This document shows, in pieces, positions 19,669-29,072 of a stretch of DNA of 64,000 nucleotides. Where the stretch lies: NCBI RefSeq assembly GCF_023050945.1, contig NZ_JALKIM010000001.1:62001-126000 (forward strand), given 5' to 3'. Made by a program: the position numbers and the translations under genes. Under the pieces are notes generated by a model. The model worked only from the letters and a program-made list of their open reading frames with translations, searched no databases and was not told the DNA's origin. This stretch comes from Anaerobiospirillum sp. NML120448 (lineage in GTDB: Bacteria > Pseudomonadota > Gammaproteobacteria > Enterobacterales > Succinivibrionaceae). Position 1 is the first letter of the stretch, and every line of letters starts with the position of its first letter.

Positions 19669-20310
19669 TTATTTGATTACTTCGGTGCTGCCAGTTTGAT
19701 TGTGCTTATTGATTAAGTCAGTAACAGCCTTAATGCCACGCTCACGGATGAGAGGGGAGAGCTCATTTTCCTTAGCAGTTAACATGGAAATACCCTCGGA
19801 CACTAAGTCGTAAGCACGCCACTCACCACTCTTAGAGTTTTTACGTAACTTGAATACCAACTCTAAGTCTTTCTTACCAGCTTCACGGATTAAGAACTTA
19901 ACATTAACTTGAGAGGCATCAGCAGATACTTGCTTATAATCAGGTAAGACCAACTCTTGGTTGTTATACATAGCTAAAGCATCAGCAAAAGAAGCTACGA
20001 TATACTCAGCAAAGGCATCACAAAAAGCATCACGCTCTTGAGCGCTAGCCTTTTTAAGGTTAGTACCCATAACCTTAAAGCCAGCATAACGAGTATCAAC
20101 ATAAGGTAATAAATCAGTACGTACTAAATCCTTACGGAAGGTAACATCACTAATCTTATCCTTATTAGCTTGTAACTTTTCAAAAGCATTCTTAGCAACT
20201 ACAGTTACCATCTTATATGGATCTTTCATATCCACATCTTGTGCTTGAACGCTGTTAACACCAAAAATGGTAGCAAGCATAAAGATTGCTGCACTAACTA
20301 ACTTTTTCAT
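19669..20310 (-). CDS. mlaC: Periplasmic phospholipid-binding protein MlaC
   Basis: Soluble carrier that shuttles phospholipid between the inner-membrane MlaFEDB complex and the outer-membrane MlaA. The 213-residue product has a clear signal peptide ending VNSVQA-QD near residue 24, followed by the Tol-tol_Ttg2 fold with YVDTRYAGFKVMG and RDAFCDAFAEYIVASFADAL. Length matches E. coli (211). It is preceded by mlaD and followed by a terminator. mlaA is not in this window. Confidence 0.94.
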   Translation of the reverse strand: MKKLVSAAIFMLATIFGVNSVQAQDVDMKDPYKMVTVVAKNAFEKLQANKDKISDVTFRKDLVRTDLLPYVDTRYAGFKVMGTNLKKASAQERDAFCDAFAEYIVASFADALAMYNNQELVLPDYKQVSADASQVNVKFLIREAGKKDLELVFKLRKNSKSGEWRAYDLVSEGISMLTAKENELSPLIRERGIKAVTDLINKHNQTGSTEVIK

Positions 20311-20384
20311 ATAAACACCCTTTGATAGATTATGTAGCTAAAACAAAGCTTAGCAAACAAAACTTAGGTAAAAATTAAGCAATA

Positions 20385-20885
20385 CTATTGCTCATCTTCA
20401 GCTTTGGCACTATCAGCCACACCACTGTTGTATAAGAACTTAGAAATTAAGTCCTCAAGCACAATTGCAGAGCCTGTGTCACTGATAAAGTCACCATCTT
20501 TAAGATAGGTTGATCCTAATTCTTCATCATAAAAACCAGGAGTAATAGAAATATATTGCTCACCAATAATGCCAGAGGTCAAAATAGAAGCCTTAGACTC
20601 TGATGACAATTCATTGTATTTAGATTGGATAGAAAGACTAACTACAGGTACTAAGTCTTCTTTATCTAAAGAAATACCATCAACACGGCCAATCACCACA
20701 CCACCAATACGTACTGGCGCTCTGAGCTTTAATGATCCTATGTTGTCAAACTTAGCATGTACGGTATAAGTATCAGAAGAGCTATCTAAGACTAAGCCTG
20801 CTACTTTTAAAGACATAATTACAGCCGCAACAATGCCTAGCACCATAAAAAGGCCTACACCAAATTCAATCTTGCTATACTTCAT
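20385..20885 (-). CDS. mlaD: MCE-domain protein MlaD
   Basis: Membrane-anchored MCE protein that forms a hexameric periplasmic ring on MlaE and receives lipid from MlaC. The 166-residue product has an N-terminal membrane helix (about residues 8-28) and one MCE domain with LRAPVRIGGVVIGRVDGI and the hydrophobic-loop region SSESKASILTSGIIGEQYISI. It is somewhat shorter than E. coli MlaD (183) at the C terminus. The start lies 17 bases after mlaE. Confidence 0.94.
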   Translation of the reverse strand: MKYSKIEFGVGLFMVLGIVAAVIMSLKVAGLVLDSSSDTYTVHAKFDNIGSLKLRAPVRIGGVVIGRVDGISLDKEDLVPVVSLSIQSKYNELSSESKASILTSGIIGEQYISITPGFYDEELGSTYLKDGDFISDTGSAIVLEDLISKFLYNSGVADSAKAEDEQ

Positions 20886-20902
20886 GAAAAATTCCTCAAG
20901 AG

Positions 20903-21676
20903 CTAAAACATTAATGCAGTTAGCACAAAATCAAGACCTAATACAGCTAAAGATGACTGCACTACAGTGGCTGTAGTAGCACTAGAAATACCCTCAGATG
21001 TAGGCTTGGAATCATAGCCGTTAAATAGAGCAATCCAAACACAGGCAATAGAGAAAATAATGGCTTTAATCATCATACAGCCAATATCATCTACCAAATC
21101 AACTGAGCTTTGCATGCCTGACCAATAGGTACCATCATCTAGACCTAACCAATCTACACCTACTAATTTACCGCCATAAATACCTACTAAGCAGAATAAA
21201 ATAGATAGGATAGGCATAGAGATTACGCCCGCCCAAAAACGAGTGGAAATAATACGTCTTAATGGGTCAACCGCCATCATTTCCATGGAGGAGAGCTGTT
21301 CTGATGCTTTTAACTGACCAATTTCAGCAGTAAGAGCAGAACCTGCTCGACCTGCAAACAATAGGGCTGTTACTACAGGGCCAAGCTCTCTAATAATAGC
21401 TAAAGCTACTAAAGGGCCGAGCGAACTAGTGGCCATAAAGTCTTTTAAGATATTAAAACCTTGTAAGCCTAATACCATGCCAATGAACAATCCTGAGACT
21501 AGGATAATGACAATGGACTGCACTCCCACAAAATAAATTTGTTTGATGAGCAAAGGAAAGTGCTTAGCAAAGTTTGGTCTGCCCACTAAAGAGTGGTACA
21601 TCATAATGGTAGAGCGACCTAAAGAGGTTACTTTTGAGATCGCATAGCGGCCTAATTGACCTACGAAACTAAACAT
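20903..21676 (-). CDS. mlaE: Lipid ABC transporter permease MlaE
   Basis: Inner-membrane permease of the MlaFEDB system that maintains outer-membrane lipid asymmetry. The 257-residue product has the MlaE/permease pattern with [50 protein letters not shown] and [23 protein letters not shown], covering the coupling helix and core helices. Length is typical (260). Its start and the mlaF stop overlap at a TAATG-type junction, so the two are coupled. Confidence 0.96.
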   Translation of the reverse strand: MFSFVGQLGRYAISKVTSLGRSTIMMYHSLVGRPNFAKHFPLLIKQIYFVGVQSIVIILVSGLFIGMVLGLQGFNILKDFMATSSLGPLVALAIIRELGPVVTALLFAGRAGSALTAEIGQLKASEQLSSMEMMAVDPLRRIISTRFWAGVISMPILSILFCLVGIYGGKLVGVDWLGLDDGTYWSGMQSSVDLVDDIGCMMIKAIIFSIACVWIALFNGYDSKPTSEGISSATTATVVQSSLAVLGLDFVLTALMF

Positions 21677-22503
21677 TAAAGATCCTCTAAATAGTCCTTA
21701 TCTGCCTTGAGATTGAAAGCATAAGGGCCGTCAAAATCGCCATTGATAAATTGCAAGACTTTAGGATCAGAGCTATTGCGTACCTCATCAGGAGTACCAG
21801 AGCCTATTACCTTACCATCAGCAACAATATATACCTGGTGAGCAATGGATAAGACCTCTTGCACATCGTGGGTTACGATAATAGAGGTAATACCTAATGA
21901 CTCATTTAGATCCTTAATCAATTTGACTAATACGGCCATAGTAATAGGATCTTGTCCTACAAAAGGCTCGTCATACATAATCAAATCAGGATCCAAAGCA
22001 ATAGAGCGAGCCAAAGCAGCTCTGCGAGCCATACCGCCAGATAACTCATTAGGAGAAAAGTATGCCGCTCCTCGCAGACCTACAGCCTCAAGCTTCATCA
22101 TCACTAAATCGTGAATTAGCACCTCAGGCAACTTGGTATGTTCACGTAAAGGAAAAGCAACATTTTCAAATACATTAAGATCAGTAAATAAAGCTCCACT
22201 TTGGAATAGCATGCTCATACGCTTACGTAACTCATAGAGCTCTGTTCTTTGAAGAGCATGAACATTAATGCCATCAAAGAAGATCTCACCAGAGTCGGGT
22301 TTGAGCTGACCGCCAATTAATCTTAATAAAGTGGTTTTACCTGTTCCTGATGGGCCTAAAATAGCAGTGATCTTATTACGTGGAATATCAAGTGACATTC
22401 CTTTATAAATTTTTCGTCCGCCATAAGAGAAGAAAACATCCTTCACCTTGACTAAGGCATCTTGATTTTGGCCATTAAGGCTGTCGCATTTTATCTCCAG
22501 CAT
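21676..22503 (-). CDS. mlaF: Lipid ABC transporter ATPase MlaF
   Basis: Cytosolic ATPase that drives MlaFEDB. The domain order is typical: Walker [11 protein letters not shown]-loop [24 protein letters not shown], signature [16 protein letters not shown] (the SGGM variant is normal in MlaF), Walker [14 protein letters not shown] and the H-loop [10 protein letters not shown] prefer the ATG at 22503 (275 aa) over the GTG at 22515 because its product starts like other MlaF proteins, with GGAAAG upstream as a weak ribosome site. It is the first gene of the minus-strand mla operon and diverges from kdsD, as in E. coli. Confidence 0.95.
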   Translation of the reverse strand: MLEIKCDSLNGQNQDALVKVKDVFFSYGGRKIYKGMSLDIPRNKITAILGPSGTGKTTLLRLIGGQLKPDSGEIFFDGINVHALQRTELYELRKRMSMLFQSGALFTDLNVFENVAFPLREHTKLPEVLIHDLVMMKLEAVGLRGAAYFSPNELSGGMARRAALARSIALDPDLIMYDEPFVGQDPITMAVLVKLIKDLNESLGITSIIVTHDVQEVLSIAHQVYIVADGKVIGSGTPDEVRNSSDPKVLQFINGDFDGPYAFNLKADKDYLEDL

Positions 22504-22788
22504 TGTGCTTTCCACTCAAGGAGCCCCTTAAAAGCTCTCTAGTGCTTTTAAGAGCTGACAAAACATAAACTATTCACACTGACATAATATAAGAGCCTAG
22601 TTAGCTCTCTTAAATATGGATAACTTAAGATGTATATTAAGCGTATTATTAATGTGAATGTAATGAGATTTTTTTTAGACTAAATAGTCAAGCAAAGCTT
22701 ATCATAAAAGCTATTGCTTAAAATTAGGCTGTAAAAATTTATTCTTAACGACCTTACATTAGCAATTGCAACTATAGGAATAACAGCA

Positions 22789-23757
22789 ATGTTTAAAGAA
22801 ACCTGTATCCAAGCAGGACAAAGAGTATTAAAAGAAGAGGCTGAGGCTATCTTAGAATTAATACCTTCAATTGATGATAACTTTGTTAAAGCTTGCGATT
22901 TACTATTAAAGTGTCAAGGCAAGGTTATTTTAACTGGTGTAGGCAAGTCTGGCCATATTGCCACCAAAATAGCCTCTACTCTAGCATCTACAGGCACTCA
23001 GGCGTTCTTTGTGCAAGCTGGAGAGGCTGCTCATGGCGATCTAGGCATGATTGGCGACCATGATGTTGTTATAGCCATTTCTAACTCTGGAGAAGGTTCT
23101 GAGCTTAAGCTTATGATTCCTCTCTTATGCCGTCGTAATATTCCTCTTATAGCTATTGTGGGCAATATGGAATCCTCTTTAGCTAAAGCTGCTGATGTTG
23201 CCTTAAGCGCCCATGTTTCAAAAGAAGCTTGCCCTTTAAATTTAGCCCCTACCTCAAGCTCCACAGCTGAGCTTGCTATTGGTGATGCTCTTGCTATTGC
23301 ACTGTTAGAGGCTCGTGGCTTTACTGAGCGTGATTTTGCTATGTCCCACCCAGGCGGTGCTTTAGGTCGTAAATTACTAGTACGCTGCAAAGATATTATG
23401 CATACTAAGGATGAAATACCTTTATGTCAGCAAGATGTTTCTATTAAAGATGCCTTAATTGAAATGACAGCTAAAACCTTGGGTATTGTGGCTGTAGTCG
23501 ATCAAGATATGCACTTTATAGGTGTCTATACCGATGGTGATTTAAGACGTACTTTAGAGCGTGAATTATCAGTGCACGATCAATTATCTAAAGTAATGAC
23601 CAAAGGTGGTGTTAGTGTTCAAGCAGACTGCTTAGCAGCAGATGCTCTTAGTGTTATGCAACAAAAGAAAATTTCTGCCATGATTGTAGTCAATGAGGAC
23701 AATCAGGTTATTGGCGCTTTTAATATGCATGATATGTTACGAGCTGGCTTAATTTAG
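22789..23757 (+). CDS. kdsD: Arabinose-5-phosphate isomerase KdsD
   Basis: Converts ribulose-5-phosphate to arabinose-5-phosphate, the first step toward the LPS sugar Kdo. The 322-residue product has an N-terminal SIS domain with TGVGKSGHIATKIASTLASTG and the conserved AEAAHGDLG-type segment (here QAGEAAHGDLGMI), then SHPGGALGRKLL and two CBS domains (about 205-322). AGGA eight bases before the ATG is a good ribosome site. The stop is followed closely by kdsC, which catalyses a later step of the same pathway. Confidence 0.96.
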   Translation: MFKETCIQAGQRVLKEEAEAILELIPSIDDNFVKACDLLLKCQGKVILTGVGKSGHIATKIASTLASTGTQAFFVQAGEAAHGDLGMIGDHDVVIAISNSGEGSELKLMIPLLCRRNIPLIAIVGNMESSLAKAADVALSAHVSKEACPLNLAPTSSSTAELAIGDALAIALLEARGFTERDFAMSHPGGALGRKLLVRCKDIMHTKDEIPLCQQDVSIKDALIEMTAKTLGIVAVVDQDMHFIGVYTDGDLRRTLERELSVHDQLSKVMTKGGVSVQADCLAADALSVMQQKKISAMIVVNEDNQVIGAFNMHDMLRAGLI

Positions 23758-23768
23758 GAGTGTTTATT

Positions 23769-24368
23769 GTGAGTGAGCAACCTTTAGTAACCTACTATCA
23801 GACCTTATCCAGCCCTTTAGTTGAAAAGCTTAATCATATTAATCTAGTGGTCTTTGATGTTGATGGTACTTTGAGCGATGGCGGTATTTTTCTTGATCGT
23901 ACTGAAAATGAGCTCAAGAAATTTAATTGTAAGGATGGTATGGGAATTTCCTTACTCATAAAAGCCAATATCAAAGTAGCGTTACTTACAGGTCGTAACT
24001 CACCACTTACCACTCGTAGAGCTAAAGAGCTGGGCATTCAATATGTCATTCAAGGCAAAATGGATAAAGAAGAAGCATTATTAGAACTGCTCACAGAGCT
24101 CAACATGAGTCAAGAGAATTTGGCTGTGATGGGTGATGATGTTAATGACCTTCCTTTATTCAAACATGCCAGTGTCAGCGCCTGTCCTAATGATGGCTAT
24201 CACTATATGAAAACCATAGCCAGCATTGTACTTAGCAATAATGGCGGTCATGGGGCTGCTCGTGAGTTTTGTGATCTCATCTTAATGGCACAAGGTAAAG
24301 TAAGAACTGATGGCTATCCATCTTTCCTATTTGAGCAAAAGTTATCCTTTGCCAATGCAGGTCAATAA
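23769..24368 (+). CDS. kdsC: 3-deoxy-D-manno-octulosonate 8-phosphate phosphatase KdsC
   Basis: HAD-family tetrameric phosphatase that releases Kdo from Kdo-8-phosphate. The motifs are in order: VVFDVDGTLSDGGI (nucleophile and acid aspartates), ALLTGRNS, the KEEALLEL lysine region, and VMGDDVNDLPLF. The C-terminal tail is slightly longer than usual. I start at the GTG at 23769, since AGGAG sits eight bases upstream; the in-frame GTG at 23760 overlaps that site. The gene follows kdsD by 11 bases. Confidence 0.95.
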   Translation: MSEQPLVTYYQTLSSPLVEKLNHINLVVFDVDGTLSDGGIFLDRTENELKKFNCKDGMGISLLIKANIKVALLTGRNSPLTTRRAKELGIQYVIQGKMDKEEALLELLTELNMSQENLAVMGDDVNDLPLFKHASVSACPNDGYHYMKTIASIVLSNNGGHGAAREFCDLILMAQGKVRTDGYPSFLFEQKLSFANAGQ

Positions 24369-24647
24369 CATTTAAATTGTGTGCTTTAAGCTAACTTTTA
24401 AATAAGCCTGGGCCTAGCAATAAGCCTAGGCTTTGTCTTAATGATTTAAGACAAAAAGTAGAAAAACAGGCCATTATTCTGTGATCAATTTTTAATTTCA
24501 TTAAATTAAGGCAACTTTTGGGCCAAATTTATAAAAAATTAGCTAAAATATATTGTTTATGGCTTGCAAGCTTAGCGCCTTGGTTGTTGTAGTTTGTGCC
24601 AATGTTTACAGTACCAACCAGACTATTTAGTGCTCTTGGAGCTTGTC
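24369..24647. other. kdsC-lptC spacer with small palindromic element
   Basis: About 280 bases. A GCCTGGGCCTAG...CTAGGCTT palindrome near 24410-24432 resembles the longer GC-rich islands. The remaining sequence is AT-rich and could hold a promoter for lptC-lptA-lptB-rpoN. No gene seen. Confidence 0.5.
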
Positions 24648-25214
24648 ATGAGTGTTACTCTTAGATCAATTATCATTGCAGCTTTACTAACCATTGTTGC
24701 TGGTTTGATGTATCAATTTTCAGGTATCAGTGGCCAGCTTAGCTCAGATGAGATTGAAGTACGTTATCCAACTTTTGAAGCTGAAAATTTCACAGCCGAA
24801 GTCTATAACGAGCAAGGCAAAATTACTCATAGTATCTTTGCCCGTGAAGTAGCTTTTTATAAAAAGAAAGATTTAATCCAAACTTCTGGACTAATTGGTT
24901 TTTTTTATAACCAAAAACAAGACAACACCACATATGGCTGGCAAATTACTGCTGATAAAGGTGAACTGATTTTTAATAAAGCAGCTCAACTGCAAGGTAA
25001 CATTGTTGTTAGCCCTAACTACGCAACAGCTGAGATTAAAGAGATCACTACTCCTGATCTGTACTTTAATATGCAAACCAATGAAATCAGCTCTCCTTCA
25101 AAGATAACCATTAAAGGAGCTCAATTTGTTAATGAGGGATCAAACTATCTAGTTGATCTCAATAACAAAACATTTGTTATTAAGGACAAGCCTCATGCAA
25201 CTTATTTCCCTTAA
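24648..25214 (+). CDS. lptC: LPS export protein LptC
   Basis: Bitopic inner-membrane component of the Lpt bridge that accepts LPS from LptB2FG and passes it to LptA. The 188-residue product has one N-terminal membrane helix (about residues 7-27) and a beta-jellyroll periplasmic domain with ITADKGELIFNKAAQLQGNI and ITTPDLYFNMQTNEI. I start at the ATG at 24648 with GGAG six bases upstream; the longer frame from 24594 begins with residues lacking family resemblance. The stop overlaps the lptA start. Confidence 0.92.
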   Translation: MSVTLRSIIIAALLTIVAGLMYQFSGISGQLSSDEIEVRYPTFEAENFTAEVYNEQGKITHSIFAREVAFYKKKDLIQTSGLIGFFYNQKQDNTTYGWQITADKGELIFNKAAQLQGNIVVSPNYATAEIKEITTPDLYFNMQTNEISSPSKITIKGAQFVNEGSNYLVDLNNKTFVIKDKPHATYFP

Positions 25215-25719
25215 AAGCGCTGCTATTTTTTTAGCATGCTCCATGTTGACCTCTCAAGCTTTTGCTTTAAAAAGCGATCAAAGCCAACCAATTAATGTTG
25301 AGTCGGCTGAGCAAAGCGCAGATCTGCAGGCAAATAAGTTGCTCTTTTCAGGCGATGTGGTAGCTACCCAAGGATCTATTAAGCTCAATGCAGATAAAAT
25401 TGAGGTTACTAGAGCTAATAATGGCTCATTAAAATCAATTATTGCCTATGGTAATCCTGTAACTTTTGAGCAACAGCAAGACAATGGTCGCTATATTAAG
25501 GCACGTGCTAGTACCTTAAGCTATTTGCCAGAAGAGACTAAAATTGTGTTACAAGGAAGAGCTTCTATTTGGCAAGGCGAATCTAAGATGTCTGGTGAGC
25601 GCATTGAGTACAATATTTCTACTCAAAAGATGCGTGCTTATAACAACAATAGCCAAGGAGGTCGTGTCTCTAGTACTTTTGTACCAGCCGACTTCTCTAA
25701 AGACAAAAACAAGCAGTAA
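25195..25719 (+). CDS. lptA: Periplasmic LPS bridge protein LptA
   Basis: Periplasmic beta-jellyroll that polymerises head-to-tail to carry LPS across the periplasm to LptD. The 174-residue product has a signal peptide (cleavage likely after SQAFA near residue 23) and the OstA-like pattern PINVESAEQSADLQANKLLFSGDVVATQGSIKL split over residues 30-65. I start at the ATG at 25195, preceded by AAGGA and overlapping the end of lptC by 20 bases. This order lptC-lptA-lptB-rpoN is the standard gammaproteobacterial one. Confidence 0.94.
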   Translation: MQLISLKSAAIFLACSMLTSQAFALKSDQSQPINVESAEQSADLQANKLLFSGDVVATQGSIKLNADKIEVTRANNGSLKSIIAYGNPVTFEQQQDNGRYIKARASTLSYLPEETKIVLQGRASIWQGESKMSGERIEYNISTQKMRAYNNNSQGGRVSSTFVPADFSKDKNKQ

Positions 25720-25749
25720 ATTTACAATAAGCTACTTTCAAGGACAGTT

Positions 25750-26475
25750 ATGAGTCTGTTACAAGCTAATCACCTCAAGAAAACCTACAAAGGACGTGTA
25801 GTTGTCAACGATGTAAGTTTAAGCATTGAAAGCGGCAGCGTAGTAGGTTTACTAGGCCCCAATGGAGCAGGTAAAACCACCTCCTTTTATATTATTGTAG
25901 GTATTATTTCTACAGAAAATGGTAATGTGACTATCGACAATACTGATATTACTCACATGCCAATGCATAAAAGAGCTCAAGCTGGTTTAGGTTATCTTCC
26001 TCAAGAAAACTCAATCTTTAGGAAGTTAACCGTAGCAGAAAATTTAATGAGTGTAGTAGAGCTCCAGAAAAACCTCAGCTCTATAGAAAAGAAAAATAGA
26101 GTTGATGAGCTTTTAGAAGAATTTCATATTGAACATATTAGAGATAGTGCAGGCATGGCACTTTCTGGCGGTGAAAGACGTAGAGTTGAAATTGCCAGAG
26201 CTTTAGCTGCTAATCCTAAATTTGTTTTATTAGATGAACCTTTTGCAGGAGTGGATCCAATTTCCATTTCTGATATTAAAGATATTATCAAACACCTAAG
26301 AGATCGCGACATAGGAGTGCTCATCACTGATCACAATGTGCGTGAAACTTTAGACGTTTGTGCCCAAGCTTATATAGTAAACGCTGGTGAGATCATTGCC
26401 CAGGGTACGGCACAAGAAGTACTAAACAATAAAAAAGTACAAGAAGTCTACTTGGGTAAGAACTTCTCACTATAG
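25750..26475 (+). CDS. lptB: LPS export ABC transporter ATPase LptB
   Basis: Cytosolic ATPase that powers LptB2FG extraction of LPS from the inner membrane. Walker [11 protein letters not shown]-loop [16 protein letters not shown], signature [16 protein letters not shown], Walker [14 protein letters not shown] and H-loop ITDHNVRE are all present. The 241-residue length is exact for the family. AAGGA lies five bases before the ATG. lptF and lptG are not in this window. Confidence 0.98.
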   Translation: MSLLQANHLKKTYKGRVVVNDVSLSIESGSVVGLLGPNGAGKTTSFYIIVGIISTENGNVTIDNTDITHMPMHKRAQAGLGYLPQENSIFRKLTVAENLMSVVELQKNLSSIEKKNRVDELLEEFHIEHIRDSAGMALSGGERRRVEIARALAANPKFVLLDEPFAGVDPISISDIKDIIKHLRDRDIGVLITDHNVRETLDVCAQAYIVNAGEIIAQGTAQEVLNNKKVQEVYLGKNFSL

Positions 26476-26485
26476 GATTTTTATC

Positions 26486-28258
26486 ATGGCCGGTTTGAGA
26501 AACTCGCTGCAAATCAGAGCAATCCAGACCCAGACATTAACTATGACTCCGCAATTGCAACAAGCTATTCGTCTGTTGCAATTGTCTACTCTAGATCTGC
26601 GCCAAGAAATTCAACAAACAGTAGAGAGCAATCCTCTTTTAGAGATTGATGAGACCATTGCTAACTCTAATCTTGAGTCTTTAGATGCTATAGCAGAAAA
26701 AGAGCGCCAAGAGCATGATAATGAAGTATTTGATCCCTTTAGTGATGATGCCTCATATCAAGGAGCAGACATTGACCTGTTAGGGCATTCAAAAGATGGA
26801 GAAATAGCCTCCATCAATGAACTTATGGGTAAAGATAGCACCATTAGAGGCTCTAGCTCTATTGAGTATCAAAACACTAGTGCTCATGAATTAGATGAGC
26901 ACTTTGATTATGATCATTCAAGCGATAGCATGGGCTCCTCATTTGAAAGCTCTTTTGAGGGCTCTTTTGAGGGCTCTTTTGAGGGCGAGCCTAATCTATC
27001 TGACAGGCCAGATAAAATAACATCTGCGCAAATTGATCCTGGCAGTAGCTCCACCCAAGAAAACTTAGACAATATCAGTCGTGAAGATAATTACAGTGCC
27101 AAATCACGTGCAAAAGGCGCTGTACTGGATGACGAAGGTGCTTTTGAGGGTGAAACCCAGATTGATTTACATGATCACCTCATGTGGCAATTAGACTGCT
27201 CTCCTTTAAAAGGACGTGATCGCTATATTGCTGAGGTGATTATTGATGCTATTGATGACTCAGGATATTTGTCAGAAGAGCTTAGCGACTTGCTAACTTT
27301 GGTAGTAAGTAAATATCCTGATGCTACTATTGAAGATCTCAATATCATTTTAAAGCTTATCCAAAATTATGACCCTCTAGGCGTAGGTTCACGTAATGTT
27401 CAAGAATGCTTGCTCATTCAACTAAAAGAGCTGCTTAGCACTGATCAAAGAGAAGAAGTGCGAATGGCCTATGAGGTGGTAAGCAAATATATTGATCTCT
27501 TATCCAATCACGACTATCGCTCTTTATGCTCTAAATTAGGGGTTAAAGAAGATACGCTTAAGAAGATCAATGATGTAATTTTATCTTTAACGCCACGTCC
27601 TGGACGTACTGCTATTAAAGAAAAGGCTGACTACATTGTGCCTGATGTCTTAGTGATTAAAGATGATGATGGCAATTATGATGTAGTGCTCAACCCTGAT
27701 GCCTTACCTAGGGTAAAGCTTAATGAGCAATATAAGTCTTTAGTTTGCTATGCCCGTAATGAACGTGAAAAGGAATTTTTTAAGTCAAACTTACAAGAGG
27801 CTAATTGGTTTATTCAAAGTATTGCCAAGCGTAACGATACTTTACTCAAAGTAGCTAAATGTATTGTTGAGCATCAAAAAGCCTTCCTCGATTATGGCGA
27901 ACACCGCATGGAGCCATTAGTACTTAACGATATTGCACAAGAAATTGAGATGCATGAGTCTACTATTTCTCGTGTGACTACCGAAAAGTATATTTACACT
28001 ATGAGAGGAACCTTTGAGCTCAAATACTTCTTCTCTAGCCATGTCAGCACCGAAAGTGGCGGTACTGCCTCTTCTACAGCTATTAGAGCTGAGATTAAGA
28101 CTTTAGTGGCCAATGAAAACCCACGTAGACCTTATTCTGATAATCAAATTGCTAATTTATTAAAAGAAAAAGGCTTCTGTGTTGCCCGTCGTACTATTGC
28201 CAAGTATCGAGAGGCTTTGGGTATTGGTTCATCCTCCCAAAGAAAGCGTCTCGTTTAA
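26486..28258 (+). CDS. rpoN: RNA polymerase sigma-54 factor RpoN
   Basis: Sigma factor for -24/-12 promoters that require enhancer-binding ATPases. Region I is the Gln/Leu-rich start (QTQTLTMTPQLQQAIRLLQLSTLDL), and the C terminus carries the DNA-binding helix-turn-helix and RpoN box ARRTIAKYREALGI. Between about residues 65 and 230 lies a long acidic, Ser-rich insertion, making the protein 590 residues against 477 in E. coli. This insertion includes a short tandem repeat GSFE (DNA near 26940-26990). The gene follows lptB by 10 bases and has its own terminator. Confidence 0.97.
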   Translation: MAGLRNSLQIRAIQTQTLTMTPQLQQAIRLLQLSTLDLRQEIQQTVESNPLLEIDETIANSNLESLDAIAEKERQEHDNEVFDPFSDDASYQGADIDLLGHSKDGEIASINELMGKDSTIRGSSSIEYQNTSAHELDEHFDYDHSSDSMGSSFESSFEGSFEGSFEGEPNLSDRPDKITSAQIDPGSSSTQENLDNISREDNYSAKSRAKGAVLDDEGAFEGETQIDLHDHLMWQLDCSPLKGRDRYIAEVIIDAIDDSGYLSEELSDLLTLVVSKYPDATIEDLNIILKLIQNYDPLGVGSRNVQECLLIQLKELLSTDQREEVRMAYEVVSKYIDLLSNHDYRSLCSKLGVKEDTLKKINDVILSLTPRPGRTAIKEKADYIVPDVLVIKDDDGNYDVVLNPDALPRVKLNEQYKSLVCYARNEREKEFFKSNLQEANWFIQSIAKRNDTLLKVAKCIVEHQKAFLDYGEHRMEPLVLNDIAQEIEMHESTISRVTTEKYIYTMRGTFELKYFFSSHVSTESGGTASSTAIRAEIKTLVANENPRRPYSDNQIANLLKEKGFCVARRTIAKYREALGIGSSSQRKRLV

Positions 28259-28266
28259 ACCTTCTT

Positions 28267-28310
28267 AAGGCTCTGAGTAGAATTTTTTACCAGAGCCTTA
28301 CTTTTATTTG
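28267..28310 (+). terminator. Terminator of rpoN
   Basis: AAGGCTCTG (28267-28275) pairs perfectly with CAGAGCCTT (28291-28299), followed by ACTTTTATTT. It separates rpoN from hpf, so hpf needs its own promoter. Confidence 0.75.
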
Positions 28311-28424
28311 GCAAAATTTTATTTTTTCTAAAAAACTAGTATATCAGCCAACAAAAAGGCATATACATCGCCCATTCCTTGCCCATAAACTGACATACCA
28401 GTTTATTCTCCTTGCTTGCGTTTC

Positions 28425-28453
28425 TTGACATACATCAAAAGTTATTAAATTTA
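28425..28453 (+). promoter_or_regulatory. Candidate sigma-70 promoter for the hpf leader RNA
   Basis: A consensus -35 hexamer TTGACA at 28425-28430 is followed after 17 bases by AATTTA, a weak -10. A start near 28460 would produce a leader of about 330 bases before hpf. The -10 element is poor, so the exact start is uncertain. Confidence 0.45.
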
Positions 28454-28459
28454 ATGTGC

Positions 28460-28712
28460 ACAAAACCATTATTTTGGTTAATATGGAAACAAAGGTTGCA
28501 ATACACCATAGGGTAAGACGAACCCCGTTTGCTTGATGCATCACCGTCGCTGACTATATTTTTACACAACAGTTTTGCGCTTACGGCAAGATGCTCATGA
28601 ACCAACTATACAAAAGCTTTTGCTTGAGTGATAGTTTCTCGCAGTAGGAACCTTTGTTAAAAATAGTCTTTTTTTTACTGCACCTGACTTTAATTGTTTT
28701 AAGACTATTTAG
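28460..28712 (+). ncRNA. Structured RNA candidate upstream of hpf
   Basis: A domain of about 170 bases is closed by a perfect 10-bp stem (28488-28497 with 28649-28658). Inside are three arms: GGGT/ACCC at 28511-28525, an extended hairpin pairing GCATC-CCGT-CTG with CAG-ACGG-GATGC at 28538-28594, and AACTAT/ATAGTT at 28604-28636 with an AAGC/GCTT top. A second perfect 10-bp stem follows (28661-28670 with 28701-28710). No ORF is present. It does not match 6S, tmRNA, RNase P or SRP RNA landmarks known to me. It may be the hpf 5' leader or a separate RNA. Confidence 0.5.
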
Positions 28713-28789
28713 TGCATGAGGCACAATAACAATGGTGGACGTCAGCCAAACATTCGGTATCCAACAAGTTTGGATTAAGGATCAAATAT

Positions 28790-29071
28790 ATGCAGATTAA
28801 CATCCAAGGTGTAGGACTCAAGGTCACAGACGCTCTTCATGACTACGTTACCGACAAGTTTAATAAACTTGAGCGTAAGGGCGATGCAATTACTTCAATT
28901 GCTGTTACCTTAACCGTAGAGAAGCTTCAGCAAATTGCTAAAGCTGATATTAGTCTTGCTGGCGGCTCACTTCACGCCGAAGCAGAAGATGAAAGCATGT
29001 ATGCAGCCATCGATGCCTTAATTGACAAAGTTGATCGTCAACTTGTTAAGTATAAGGAAAAGCACGAATAA
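28790..29071 (+). CDS. hpf: Ribosome hibernation promoting factor (short HPF)
   Basis: Binds the 30S decoding channel and promotes 100S ribosome dimers under starvation. The 93-residue product is the short form and shows MQINIQGVGLKVTDALHDYV, the KFNKLERKGD element and the C-terminal AIDALIDKVDRQLVKYKEKH. AAGGA lies eight bases before the ATG. It follows rpoN as in E. coli, but ptsN and rapZ, its usual downstream partners, are 4 kb away on the opposite strand. It is bracketed by structured non-coding sequence. Confidence 0.96.
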   Translation: MQINIQGVGLKVTDALHDYVTDKFNKLERKGDAITSIAVTLTVEKLQQIAKADISLAGGSLHAEAEDESMYAAIDALIDKVDRQLVKYKEKHE

Positions 29072-29072
29072 G

